From assembly GCA_958450865.1 (NCBI GenBank), contig CAUDNY010000008.1:1-64000 (forward strand): 64,000 nucleotides of DNA, read 5' to 3'. Below the pieces are notes generated by a model. The model ran no database searches. It was not told the DNA's origin and saw only the letters and a list, made by a program, of their open reading frames with translations. Shown here piece by piece: positions 9,124 through 17,968 of the stretch (positions are counted from its first letter, which is position 1; each line of letters begins with the position of its first letter). The DNA is from an uncultured Collinsella sp. GTDB taxonomy: Bacteria; Actinomycetota; Coriobacteriia; Coriobacteriales; Coriobacteriaceae. The translations under genes were made by a program, and so were the position numbers.

Positions 9124-10572
9124 TTAGCGGCGCTCGAGGACCGCGACAGTCTCGGTGTGGTCGGTATGAGGGAACATGTCGACCGGCGTGATCTTGAGCA
9201 GTCGGTAGCCACCGTCGAGGAGCTGGTGTAGGTCGCGCTCCTGGGTGGTGGGATTGCAGCTGATATAGGTGATGCGGCGCGGCTTAAGAGCGCAGGCGGC
9301 CTCAAGAAACTCGGGCGTGGAGCCGGCGCGCGGCGGGTCGATGGAGAGAACGTCAACGCGCTCGTTGTTATCGGCGGCGTCCAGGATGTAATCGGTGGCG
9401 TCGTCGGCCATAAACCAAGCGCTGCGGGTGAGGCCGTTGAGCTCGGCATTGCGACGTGCGTCGGCAATGCCCGCCGGGTTGCGCTCCACGCCGAGCAGCA
9501 TAATGCCGACGCCCCTGTCCTGGGCATCCTTCGCGGCGCACAGACCGATGGTACCGCTGCCGCAGTAAGCGTCCATGAGAATGTCACCCTGCTGCAGGTC
9601 CATGCCGTCAATCGCGAGCTGATAGAGCAGCTCGGTCTGCTGCGGATTGGTCTGATAGAACGCGGTAGGGGAGATATCGAATTCACAGCCGAGCAGCTGG
9701 TCACGCATGCATTCGGCGCCATAGACGATACGGGTTTCCTCGCCCAAGATGGCATTGCCAGGGCGTCCGTTGATGTTCTGAGCAACGGTGACGATATGCG
9801 GATCGAGCGCCGCGACGGCCTCAAAGAACTCCTGCGCATGCGGTAAGTCACGCTGGGCGGTCACGAGCGTAACCATGACCTGGTCGGTGCGCCAACCGCA
9901 GCGGACGACGGCATAGCGAAGCAAACCAAGATGCTTGTCCTCATTAAAGGCGGGAATATGCAGCCGCTCAGCTTCGCGTGCGATGCCGTTGAGAATCTGA
10001 CGAGCGCCCGGCGCCTCGACAGGACACTCGGGTACGGCAACAATCTTGTGCGTGCCGCGCTCAAAGAAGCCGCAGCGGACAGCACCCTCCTTACCGGGGG
10101 CAAAGGGAGTGGCAGCCTTATGACGAAAACCACGCGGCGCAGGATATTTACCCGGGTCGCCCAGGGTGACGCCCATACCGCGAATAGGATCAACGGCGAT
10201 ACCCTCACGCTCGCAGAGCGAAGCAAACAGCTCCTCCATAGCAGCCTGCTTGGCCGCCAATTGCTTTTTATAAGGACGATTGAGCGCCGTGCACCCACCG
10301 CAAGCCCGCATTATGGAACAAGGCGACTTGGGATCCACGGTTTTACGAGCAGGCTGAACCGAATCCTTGCGCGAGCCCTTGGAACGAACGTGAGACGCCT
10401 TATCCCCGCCCTGACGAGAGCCAGAACGCTTGGTCTTAACCTTGCCTTTGGCCGACTTACCCTTCGCATCCTGAGATGACTTGGATTTCTTAGAAGATTT
10501 TTTCTCCTCCGACCCCTCAGCCGCCTCGATCAAAGCACGACGAGCCTTACGCTCCGCACGAGATTCTGCCAT
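9124..10572 (-). CDS. 23S rRNA (uracil-5-)-methyltransferase, RlmD/TrmA family
   Basis: The 482-residue enzyme would methylate uracil C5 in rRNA (or tRNA) using S-adenosylmethionine. A Lys/Arg-rich N-terminal tail of about 85 residues precedes CSIMRACGGCTALNR, the cysteine cluster that holds a 4Fe-4S centre in RlmD-like enzymes. The methyltransferase domain has DAYCGSGTIGL for cofactor binding, SIDPPRAG, and the catalytic cysteine in YISCNPTT. The start at 10572 has GTGGAG six bases upstream; an ATG four codons earlier lacks a site. Confidence 0.9.
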   Translation of the reverse strand: MAESRAERKARRALIEAAEGSEEKKSSKKSKSSQDAKGKSAKGKVKTKRSGSRQGGDKASHVRSKGSRKDSVQPARKTVDPKSPCSIMRACGGCTALNRPYKKQLAAKQAAMEELFASLCEREGIAVDPIRGMGVTLGDPGKYPAPRGFRHKAATPFAPGKEGAVRCGFFERGTHKIVAVPECPVEAPGARQILNGIAREAERLHIPAFNEDKHLGLLRYAVVRCGWRTDQVMVTLVTAQRDLPHAQEFFEAVAALDPHIVTVAQNINGRPGNAILGEETRIVYGAECMRDQLLGCEFDISPTAFYQTNPQQTELLYQLAIDGMDLQQGDILMDAYCGSGTIGLCAAKDAQDRGVGIMLLGVERNPAGIADARRNAELNGLTRSAWFMADDATDYILDAADNNERVDVLSIDPPRAGSTPEFLEAACALKPRRITYISCNPTTQERDLHQLLDGGYRLLKITPVDMFPHTDHTETVAVLERR

Positions 10573-10679
10573 CAATAACTCCACTAATTCATGAATTTAA
10601 GCTGCAAGTATTGTACCGTTCCAAGCTAGCAGACGATATGCAAGCGGTTTATTCGTGTCAGTGATAAGCCCAACGACGG

Positions 10680-10818
10680 TTGCCCGCCGCGTGAGGGGTG
10701 TGGGGGTTAAGTTTATCGCGAGTTCCGCACGAACAGGAGGCCACTTAATGTGGCCTCCGCCGTGAGCAGGACTGTAGAGCAGGAAACTTAACCCCCACAC
10801 CCCTCACGCGGCGGGCAA
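10680..10818. repeat. Palindromic element E1: private 35-bp arms around the shared 'ATCGCGAGTTCCGCACG' core
   Basis: Perfect inverted arms at 10680-10714 and 10784-10818 enclose about 69 bp. The centre contains ATCGCGAGTTCCGCACG, then an inner hairpin GAGGCCACTTAATGTGGCCTC, then AGGACTGTAGAGCAGG. The same centre, with small changes, lies at 46421-46484 and 51602-51665, but the arms are unrelated there. It occupies most of the gap 10573-10910 and contains no ORF. Confidence 0.9.
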
Positions 10819-10825
10819 ACTCGCC

Positions 10826-10854
10826 TTGTGCTCTATCACGCTAAAGTGTATGAT
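10826..10854 (+). promoter_or_regulatory. Promoter of the amino-acid ABC operon
   Basis: TTGTGC at 10826-10831 and TATGAT at 10849-10854 are separated by exactly 17 bp, a good vegetative promoter match, 57 bp before the substrate-binding protein gene. Confidence 0.6.
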
Positions 10855-10910
10855 TCTGAACGTTACATGACTCACTTTACCTAACAAAAGTGCCATCAAG
10901 GGGGAATACC

Positions 10911-11771
10911 ATGAATACCGATATGTCTCGTCGTCAGTTTGTTGGTTTAGCCGGTTCGCTTGCCACGGTGCTTGGCCTTGGTCTTGTCGGCTGCGGTGGT
11001 GGTGCCGGCAAGGGTTCCGCTGCGGGCTCTGCTGCGGCCAAGGACGTGAAGGGTGCTGCGGAGTCCGAGAAGCTCGTGGTGGGCTTTGACAAGTCCTATC
11101 CTCCGTACGGCTTTGTGGGCGACGATGGCGAGTACACCGGCTTTGACCTCGACCTTGCCAAGGCCGTTGCCGACAAGCAGGGCTGGGACGTTAAGTATGA
11201 GGCTATCGACTGGGATGCCAAGGACACACTGCTCAACTCGGGTGCCATCAACTGCATCTGGAACGGCTTTACCATGGAGGGCCGCGAGGACGACTACACG
11301 TTCTCCGAGCCTTACATGCTCAACGAGCAGGTGCTCGTGGTCAAGAAGGACGCGGGTATCAAGAGCTGGGACGATCTTGCCGGCAAGACCGTGATTACCC
11401 AGACTGATTCCGCCGCGCAGGACGTGCTCGAGGGCGACCAGAAGGATCTGGCCGCGACGTTTGCCACGCTCGACACCATCGGTGAGTACAACACGGCGTT
11501 TATGCAGCTCGAGAGCGGTGCGGTCGACGCCGTGGCCTGTGACCTCTCGATCGCTCAGTATCAGCTTGCCGCCAAGCCCGATGCCTATACGCAGCTCGAC
11601 AAGCCGCTGTCCAGCGAGCACTACGCCGTTGGCTTTAAGAAGGGCGACACCAAGTCCGCCGATGCCGTGACCGAATCGCTCAAGGCGCTCTACGAGGATG
11701 GCACGGTCAAGGACCTCTGTGATAAATATGCAGATTTCGGTCTGTCTTTCGATAATTGGGTGCTCAAGTAA
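10911..11771 (+). CDS. Amino-acid ABC transporter, substrate-binding lipoprotein (family 3)
   Basis: The 286-residue protein is the extracytoplasmic receptor of a polar amino-acid importer. The N-terminus MSRRQFVGLAGSLATVLGLG has a twin-arginine-like pair, and GLVGC is a lipobox, so it is probably exported and lipid-anchored at the Cys near residue 25. A Gly/Ala/Ser linker precedes the SBP_bac_3 domain (LVVGFDKSYPPYGFVGDDGEYTGFDLDLAKA begins it). An AAGGGGGA site fixes the start at 10911. Its stop overlaps the permease ATG by one base. Confidence 0.93.
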   Translation: MNTDMSRRQFVGLAGSLATVLGLGLVGCGGGAGKGSAAGSAAAKDVKGAAESEKLVVGFDKSYPPYGFVGDDGEYTGFDLDLAKAVADKQGWDVKYEAIDWDAKDTLLNSGAINCIWNGFTMEGREDDYTFSEPYMLNEQVLVVKKDAGIKSWDDLAGKTVITQTDSAAQDVLEGDQKDLAATFATLDTIGEYNTAFMQLESGAVDAVACDLSIAQYQLAAKPDAYTQLDKPLSSEHYAVGFKKGDTKSADAVTESLKALYEDGTVKDLCDKYADFGLSFDNWVLK

Positions 11772-12424
11772 TGTCTATTCAGGTCATGATGCAAATGCTT
11801 GGCCAGGGATTCTTGGTCAGCTTGCAGCTGTTTGTGCTAACGCTGCTCGGGTCGATTCCGCTGGGAATCCCCGTGGCGTTTATGCGCATGAGCAAAATTG
11901 CGCCGCTCCGCTGGATTGCGCGCATCTACATTTCGGTCATGCGCGGTACGCCGCTCATGCTGCAGATGTTTGCCATCTACTTTGCCCCGTACTACGTGTT
12001 TGGCATTTCGCTCACGCCCGATTCCAAGTGGACGGCGTGCGTCGTGGCGTTCATCATCAACTACGCCGGTTACTTTGCCGAGATCTATCGCTCGGGCTTG
12101 CAGTCCATTCCGCGCGGTCAATACGAGGCTGCCGAGGTGCTGGGCTACTCGCGCATGCAGACGTTTCTGTATATCGTGATGCCGCAGGTCGCCAAGCGCA
12201 TTTTGCCGGCGATGGGCAACGAGATCATCACACTGGTCAAAGACACGTCGCTGGCGTTTGCCATTGGCGTGGGGGAGATGTTCTCGACGGCCAAGGCACT
12301 GGTCGCCTCGCAGGTGAGCATGGTGCCGTTTGCAATCGCGGCGCTGATTTACTGGGTCTTTAACTTTGTGGTCGAGATGCTGCTGGGCGCCGCCGAAAAG
12401 AAGCTGGACTATTATCATGACTAA
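11771..12424 (+). CDS. Amino-acid ABC transporter permease (HisM/GlnP family)
   Basis: This 217-residue membrane protein forms the translocation path of the importer. It has about five transmembrane helices and the family loop EAAEVLGYSRMQTFLYIVMPQ, the EAA motif that contacts the ATPase. The stop codon of the binding-protein gene and this ATG share a base (TAATG), so translation is coupled. It overlaps the ATPase gene by 8 bp. Confidence 0.93.
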   Translation: MSIQVMMQMLGQGFLVSLQLFVLTLLGSIPLGIPVAFMRMSKIAPLRWIARIYISVMRGTPLMLQMFAIYFAPYYVFGISLTPDSKWTACVVAFIINYAGYFAEIYRSGLQSIPRGQYEAAEVLGYSRMQTFLYIVMPQVAKRILPAMGNEIITLVKDTSLAFAIGVGEMFSTAKALVASQVSMVPFAIAALIYWVFNFVVEMLLGAAEKKLDYYHD

Positions 12425-13181
12425 CTCGGTGATGAAAATCGAAAGCGCGCGCAAGGCGTTTGGTGGCAATGAGGTGCTCAAGGACATCTCGCTCGAGGTG
12501 AAGCGCGGCGAGGTCGTGGCGATTATCGGGCCTTCGGGCGGCGGTAAGTCCACGCTGCTGCGCTGTGCCACGCTGCTCGAGACGCTCGACGGCGGCTCGC
12601 TCTCGTTTGGCGACCTTGCCGTCGCGACGGATGCGGGTTCGGGCGCGATGTACGCAAAGGGCGATGTACCTAAACAGGCGCGCTCGCGGTTCGGTCTGGT
12701 GTTTCAGAACTACAATCTGTTCCCGCACTATACCGTGATGAAAAACATCACCGATGCACCGATCCGCGTGCTTAGGCGTCCGCGCGAGCAGGCGGAGGCC
12801 CGCGCACACGAGCTTATTGCACAGATGGGGCTTACGGGTAACGAGAACAAGGTACCCTGCGAGCTTTCGGGCGGTCAGCAGCAGCGCGTGAGTATTGCCC
12901 GCGCCCTGGCGCTCGACCCGGAAATCTTGTTCTTTGATGAGCCGACCTCGGCGCTCGATCCAGAGCTGACGGCTGAGGTGCTGCGCGTCATCAAGGATTT
13001 GGCCGCGCAGAATATGACGATGGTGATCGTGACGCACGCGATGCAGTTTGCGCGCGATGTTGCCGACCGCGTGGTCTTTATGGATGGCGGTCGTATTGCC
13101 GAGGAGGGTCCTGCCGAGCAGGTCATCGACCATCCGCGCGAGCAGCGTACCCGTGAGTTCTTGAGTCGTATCGAGGGATAG
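12417..13181 (+). CDS. Amino-acid ABC transporter ATP-binding protein
   Basis: The 254-residue ATPase energises the importer encoded just upstream. It carries Walker A GPSGGGKST, the Q-loop VFQNYNLFPHYTVM, the signature CELSGGQQQR, Walker B ILFFDEPTSALD and the H-loop VTHAM. These match the GlnQ/HisP group. The ATG at 12417 overlaps the permease stop; a second ATG at 12432 is an alternative. A terminator follows. Confidence 0.94.
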   Translation: MTNSVMKIESARKAFGGNEVLKDISLEVKRGEVVAIIGPSGGGKSTLLRCATLLETLDGGSLSFGDLAVATDAGSGAMYAKGDVPKQARSRFGLVFQNYNLFPHYTVMKNITDAPIRVLRRPREQAEARAHELIAQMGLTGNENKVPCELSGGQQQRVSIARALALDPEILFFDEPTSALDPELTAEVLRVIKDLAAQNMTMVIVTHAMQFARDVADRVVFMDGGRIAEEGPAEQVIDHPREQRTREFLSRIEG

Positions 13182-13214
13182 GCTCAGCTATTTACTCAAC
13201 TGTTTATTGAGGTG

Positions 13215-13251
13215 AAACCGCCGCAGGTCTTATGACCTGTGGCGGTTTTTT
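13215..13251 (+). terminator. Terminator of the amino-acid ABC operon
   Basis: AAACCGCCGCAGGTC and GACCTGTGGCGGTTT form a 15-bp stem around TTAT, followed by TTT. The rest of the gap to 13487 shows only a small GTCGGC/GCCGAC hairpin near 13387 and no ORF; it is probably the EF-G2 leader and promoter. Confidence 0.93.
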
Positions 13252-13487
13252 GCATCCGCGGGGTCCAATAATAGTCTCGCAAGCTCGCTCTCTCCTCTCG
13301 CCGCCCGTATCCATACGCGTGCCGAAAGATATGCATGGACAGGCGACTGCAGGGGTAGGGTGGTGGCATAGGACATTTGGAGGGTGAGTCGGCTCGGCTG
13401 CCGACCATGCTGCTCCCGGGATGGCACCGACTGCGAACTCTCCCCGTTGGCGTCGCGCATCGCGCGCGACCCTGCAAGGAGGTCATC

Positions 13488-15563
13488 ATGGGTGCTCCCA
13501 AGACCGGCAACGTAAGGAACGTGGTGCTCGTAGGCCAAGGCGGGGTGGGCAAGACTTCACTCGCCGAGGCCATGCTCCACCTTTCTGGCAAGACCGCCCG
13601 CCTGGGCGGCCACGACGGCACCAAGCCCACGCTCGACTATGACCCCGAAGAGGTCAAGCGTGCGTTTTCCATCTCGACGACCATCGCGCCGATCGATTGG
13701 AAGGGCGCCCGCATCAACGTGCTCGATGCCCCGTGCTACCCCGATTTTATCGGCGACGCCTTTGCCGCGATGAGCGTCTGCGAGACGGCGCTGTTTGTGG
13801 TCGACGCCGAGGCCGGCCCGCAGCCGACGACGGTTAAGCTTTGGTACGCCGCCGAGGACCTGCGCCTGGCGCGCGCGGTGTTCGTAAACCGCCTGTCGCG
13901 TCCCGAGGCCAGCTTTGCGTCCACCATGGAACTGCTGCAGGAGCGCTTTGGTACACGCTTGGGCGCCGTGACCCTGGGCTGGGGCGAGGGCGAGGACTTT
14001 GACGGCATCATCGACCTGGTGCGTATGAAGGCGCGCCATTGCAACGGCACCGAGGCCGTTGAGTCGGAGATTCCCGAGGAGTATCGTGCCCAGGCCGAGG
14101 AGGCCCACGACCATCTGTGCGAGTTGGTGGCCGAGGCCGACGATGAGCTGATGATGAAGTACCTGGAAGGCGAGGAGACGCTGACACAGGAGGAGCTTGA
14201 GGGCCTGCTGTCGAAGGCGATCGCCGAGCGCATCTTTGTGCCGGTCTTTGCGGGCGATTGCATTAAGGAGCAGGGCGTCAACTCGCTGATGGACGACATC
14301 GCCACGTACTTCCCGGCGCCGACTGACTACGGCGAGATGCCGCTCATCAATGGCGACTCGCTCAAGATCTCGAGCGACGATGACCGTCCGGTAGCATTTG
14401 TGTTTAAGACGCTGGCCGACCCGCAGCAGGGCCGCATCAGCTTTATCAAGGTACTGACGGGTACGCTTGAGCCGGGCCTTGAGCTGATCAATGCGCGCAC
14501 ACGCAAGGGCGAACGTCTGGCTCACCTGTATGTGATGTGCGGTCGTGACATGACCGAGGTCGGGCATGCTTATGCCGGTGACATCATCGTGGCGCCCAAG
14601 CTGGCTGCCGAGACGGGCGATACGCTCTCGATTACCGGCAAGGTCGAGGCCGCGGCGTTTAAGTTCCCCAACTCGCAGTACCGCATTGCCATCGAGGCCG
14701 AGAACCGCGGCGACGAGGAAAAGCTCTACACGTTTATCGAGAAGGCCTGCAAGGCCGATCCGACCATGAGCATCGACCGCGACGAGGAGACCGGGCAGAC
14801 TATCATCTCCGCCGTGGGCGAGGCGCAGGTTTCGGTGCTGCTCAACCGTTTGGAGGACCGTACCAAGGTTGTGGCAAAGAGCGTGCCGATCCGCATTCCG
14901 TATCGCGAGACCATCCGCCGCACGGCGAGCGCCCAGGGCCGCCACAAGAAGCAGACCGGCGGCGCCGGCCAGTACGGCGACTGCTGGCTGCGCGTGGAGC
15001 CGCTCATTGGGCCCGACGGCACGAGCGATGGCTATGAGTTTGTTGACGAGGTCGTGGGTGGCCGCATCCCGCGCTCGCTCATCCCCGCCGTGGACAAGGG
15101 CGTCCAGGAGACCATGAAGGACGGTATTATTGCCGGCTATCCGCTCACGGGCATTCGCGTGGCTGTGTACGACGGTTCGTATCACAGCGTCGACTCCAAC
15201 GAGATGGCGTTCCGCGCGGCGGCTCGCATCGGTCTGCGCAAGGCATGCGCCGATGCCGACCCAGTGGTGCTGGAGCCCATCGAGGAAATCACGGTGACTA
15301 TCCCCGAGAGCTACGCCGGCGCCGTGATGGGCGACATCTCGGCCTCGCGCGGTCGTGTGACGGGTATGGAGACCGATGAGCGCGGAGACACCGTGGTCAT
15401 CGCCCAGGCGCCGCTGGCCGAGCTGACGGATTACTCGACGCGCCTGCGCTCTATCACGCGCGGCACGGGCGACTTTACCATGAAGCCCGCAGGCTATGAG
15501 CAGGTGCCTTATGACGTTCAGGCCAAACTGATCGAGCGCTATGAGGAGGGCCGCGCCAAGTAA
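13488..15563 (+). CDS. EF-G-like GTPase (EF-G2 / FusA2 type)
   Basis: The 691-residue protein has the complete EF-G layout: G domain, domain II, then domains III-V with the EF-G C-terminal half. The nucleotide-binding motifs differ from the housekeeping factor. G1 is GQGGVGKTS, not GHIDAGKTT. The G3 region reads DAPCYPDF, not DTPGHVDF. The G4 NKxD site reads NRLS. This matches the actinobacterial EF-G2 paralogue, whose role is uncertain and which may not support normal translocation. AAGGAGGTC precedes the ATG; the gene appears monocistronic. Confidence 0.88.
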   Translation: MGAPKTGNVRNVVLVGQGGVGKTSLAEAMLHLSGKTARLGGHDGTKPTLDYDPEEVKRAFSISTTIAPIDWKGARINVLDAPCYPDFIGDAFAAMSVCETALFVVDAEAGPQPTTVKLWYAAEDLRLARAVFVNRLSRPEASFASTMELLQERFGTRLGAVTLGWGEGEDFDGIIDLVRMKARHCNGTEAVESEIPEEYRAQAEEAHDHLCELVAEADDELMMKYLEGEETLTQEELEGLLSKAIAERIFVPVFAGDCIKEQGVNSLMDDIATYFPAPTDYGEMPLINGDSLKISSDDDRPVAFVFKTLADPQQGRISFIKVLTGTLEPGLELINARTRKGERLAHLYVMCGRDMTEVGHAYAGDIIVAPKLAAETGDTLSITGKVEAAAFKFPNSQYRIAIEAENRGDEEKLYTFIEKACKADPTMSIDRDEETGQTIISAVGEAQVSVLLNRLEDRTKVVAKSVPIRIPYRETIRRTASAQGRHKKQTGGAGQYGDCWLRVEPLIGPDGTSDGYEFVDEVVGGRIPRSLIPAVDKGVQETMKDGIIAGYPLTGIRVAVYDGSYHSVDSNEMAFRAAARIGLRKACADADPVVLEPIEEITVTIPESYAGAVMGDISASRGRVTGMETDERGDTVVIAQAPLAELTDYSTRLRSITRGTGDFTMKPAGYEQVPYDVQAKLIERYEEGRAK

Positions 15564-15597
15564 CGCGTGACTTTGCCTGCAACATATATGCCGATGT

Positions 15598-15634
15598 AAG
15601 GGCCGCTCTGGGCAATCCAGGGCGGCCCTTTTTG
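15598..15634 (+). terminator. Terminator after EF-G2
   Basis: AAGGGCCGC at 15598-15606 pairs with GCGGCCCTT ending at 15630, with a further inner CTGG/CCAG pairing, and TTT follows. Confidence 0.85.
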
Positions 15635-15677
15635 ATCCCCAGCGGGGTTGCAAATCGGTTCTTGTCGTGGCTCGGGG

Positions 15678-16643
15678 CTAGTCCCCCGAGGCCTGGTTGC
15701 GGCCGGTGGCGTAGTCGATCTGCACGTGCGGCTGCAGGTTGTAGCAGTACACGTGGAAGCACAGGGTCTTGCCGTGGTCCTCGACCGATTGCGCCTCAAG
15801 TCGCACGCCGCGGCAGACGAGCTCCTCTTCGTTGTACATGGGCGTGACGCGGTAGAGTACATGGTTGCCCGTGTCGCGGATGTAGTCGAGGATCTGCTCT
15901 TCGAACGGCAGCATGCCCGTCTCGTTGAGATAGCGCGTGCCGGTGAGGAGATTCTTGCGGTTGGCGTTTTCGCCGCAGAGTGACCAGGCGATAAGGTGGC
16001 AGCGGTTGTAGAGGCTCTGGCCTGGAATAAAGTCGTAGCGCTGCTGGTGCCAACCGACAGGATGGATTCGCGAGATATCGCCGCGCTTTCCCTGTCCGAG
16101 CGACTCGGGGCCTACGCAGGCGAGCGCTTTGCGAGTGCGGCCCAAGCTGTCGAGCTTGGAGAATTTCTTAAAGCAGCCCTCTTCGGTGGCACGATCATAT
16201 TCATCGAGCGTGAACGACGGCGTGCCCAACGGGTGCGTACTGTCGGCGCGAAGGGCAACGTAGGGGTTGCCGGCGTAATCGGGAATGCTGCTGAGATAAA
16301 CACCGCGGGCACGGTTGAGGTCGGGGTTTTCCACCTCGTCGATGGGGGTGGCAGCACTGTCTGTGGAAGCGTCGTCGCCGGTGTCGGTTGTGGCGGATTC
16401 GGAGCCATCGCCGGAGTCCTCGGAGCTCGCTGTTCCCGATTCGAGCCGGGCAACCAGGTCAGCCTCGTCTTCGGTGCGGTTGGGGCTCTCGCTTTGCTTC
16501 TCGGCCAGAGCCGCCGCCTGTTCATCGCTTTGCGGCGACAGCAGCTTGGGAGCTCCGTCGAGCGACCCCGTGAACAACGCAAACCCCAGCACCACGGCGG
16601 TGCCGATGGAAAGCACTTGCTTGTAGGCGGACTTGCGCGACAT
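15678..16643 (-). CDS. Membrane-anchored DNA/RNA non-specific endonuclease
   Basis: The 321-residue protein has an N-terminal hydrophobic segment (residues 8-27) that would export and anchor it. A Ser/Asp/Glu-rich, low-complexity linker spans about 35-108. The nuclease domain (about 115-321) carries NRCHLIAW at 213-220, whose His is the expected catalytic base, and GENANRKNLLTGTRYLN, which supplies the metal-binding Asn. This resembles streptococcal Spd1-type secreted nucleases. CCAGGAG precedes the start. Possible roles are nutrient scavenging, biofilm DNA turnover or DNA processing. Confidence 0.85.
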   Translation of the reverse strand: MSRKSAYKQVLSIGTAVVLGFALFTGSLDGAPKLLSPQSDEQAAALAEKQSESPNRTEDEADLVARLESGTASSEDSGDGSESATTDTGDDASTDSAATPIDEVENPDLNRARGVYLSSIPDYAGNPYVALRADSTHPLGTPSFTLDEYDRATEEGCFKKFSKLDSLGRTRKALACVGPESLGQGKRGDISRIHPVGWHQQRYDFIPGQSLYNRCHLIAWSLCGENANRKNLLTGTRYLNETGMLPFEEQILDYIRDTGNHVLYRVTPMYNEEELVCRGVRLEAQSVEDHGKTLCFHVYCYNLQPHVQIDYATGRNQASGD

Positions 16644-16794
16644 TGAGGCTCCTGGATGGACGGTTGGGAATCTACCAGTCTAGCAGGAGCCGGCAGGGGC
16701 CGTTCTGTCGAACAAATACTTAAGATTTGGGATAGACGCTACTGATTAATTTGCCTCATATGGAGCTGCGGTGGTCGTGCATGCAGGGCTATTC

Positions 16795-16846
16795 GGCGTT
16801 TCTCCAGATAAAACCTGCCAAAATAAACCTGTCCCTTTTTGGAAGG
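16795..16846. repeat. Dispersed repeat, copy A (CCTGCCAAAATAAACCTGTC family)
   Basis: The 43 bp at 16804-16846 are an exact reverse complement of 19780-19822, and similarity extends about 9 bp more with one mismatch. A third copy (37 bp identical) lies at 21960-21996. CCTGCCAAAA and TTTTGGAAGG allow an imperfect hairpin. It lies between the convergent ends of the nuclease promoter region and larE. Confidence 0.9.
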
Positions 16847-16916
16847 TGGCAATTTATGTGTTCAGGTTGAACCTGCGCAGCGCCGAGCGGTTGCGCCGTT
16901 TGTAAAACGGCGCAAC

Positions 16917-17795
16917 TTAAAGATTCATGTTGCCGTGGATGTAGGGGGTGACCTCGGGGGAGATATGGGTGCAGCCCAGCTCGCGCAGCGCGGACTCGAT
17001 GGCGGCGGGCAACGGGGTCTTGCCCTCGCCGTCGACGGCAGCACCGCCGAGGGCGGCAATCTTGGCGACATCTGCGGGAGCGGCCTCGATATACATGCAG
17101 CCGCCGACCAAGCGCGCGCGTACCTGCGCCAGACCAAGATCGTGCAGGTAATCCTCGCAGGCGCGGATTAAATCGACCTTGTCGCGCGTAAGCTCCTCGC
17201 CTGTGGGAACGCGCGTGGCAAGACAGGCTCCCGCCGGAAGGTTCCAAACGGGATAGCCCCATGCGCGCAACAGCTTGCGTTCTTCGTCCTTGGTAAAGCC
17301 GACCTCCATAAGCGGCGAGCGTACGCCGAGCTCTTCTGCCGCGCGCATGCCAGGGCGGTAGTCACCGCGATCGCTTGCATTGCTGCCATCGATGACGGTG
17401 GGAAAGCCGAGCGACTTGGCGTGGTTGACGATGGCGGTGAAGCCGGCGTGCTTGCAGTGGTAGCAGCGGTCGGCATCGTTGCAGGCTACCTGGGGGAGCT
17501 GTAGCTGATCGACCGAAAGGTTGAGCACAGGGAGCTTAAAATGCGGCCCTTCTTCGGCTTGCCCGTCAACGGACCGATCAAACGAAGCCTGCTCGGGCGT
17601 GCCGATGAGCGGCGTGGTGAGGTGGACGAGAAGCGTGTCGGCAGGCATGATACGGGCGCAGACCGCGGCCAAAAAGCTGCTGTCGACGCCGCCGGAAAAG
17701 CCGATGGCGACGCGTCCGTATGCCAAAAGCAGCTGCTCGAGCGCTGCGAGTTTGTCCTGAAGCTCCTCTGCGGGTGCCGTGGTGTCTAAAATCAT
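16917..17795 (-). CDS. larE: ATP-dependent sacrificial sulfur transferase LarE
   Basis: LarE donates sulfur when the nickel-pincer nucleotide cofactor of lactate racemase and related enzymes is built. The 292-residue protein has PP-loop SGGVDS at 34-39, which activates the substrate with ATP. C191 in PAGACLATR matches the sacrificed cysteine of the Lactobacillus plantarum enzyme. Further cysteines C105, C111 and C114 (CNDADRCYHC) could instead support an iron-sulfur-cluster mode known for some LarE proteins. No larA, larB or larC is in the window. AAGGAACG precedes the ATG. Confidence 0.9.
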   Translation of the reverse strand: MILDTTAPAEELQDKLAALEQLLLAYGRVAIGFSGGVDSSFLAAVCARIMPADTLLVHLTTPLIGTPEQASFDRSVDGQAEEGPHFKLPVLNLSVDQLQLPQVACNDADRCYHCKHAGFTAIVNHAKSLGFPTVIDGSNASDRGDYRPGMRAAEELGVRSPLMEVGFTKDEERKLLRAWGYPVWNLPAGACLATRVPTGEELTRDKVDLIRACEDYLHDLGLAQVRARLVGGCMYIEAAPADVAKIAALGGAAVDGEGKTPLPAAIESALRELGCTHISPEVTPYIHGNMNL

Positions 17796-17968
17796 GAAAC
17801 GTTCCTTATCGTTGAGTGCTCGATCGAAAACTATAATCCTAATGCGTTACTTGCCATAAGACTTCTATCTGTGTAACGAAAGTGCAATATGGTATATACG
17901 TTATATACAAGTTGCCAAATGCGGTAGAGTTGCAGCAACGCGACAGCGAGAGTCGATGGGGGACCGAT

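Noticed and set aside
13557..15653. A 698-residue minus-strand reading frame
   Set aside because: It is the antisense shadow of the EF-G2 gene, with shadow-like composition and no domain.
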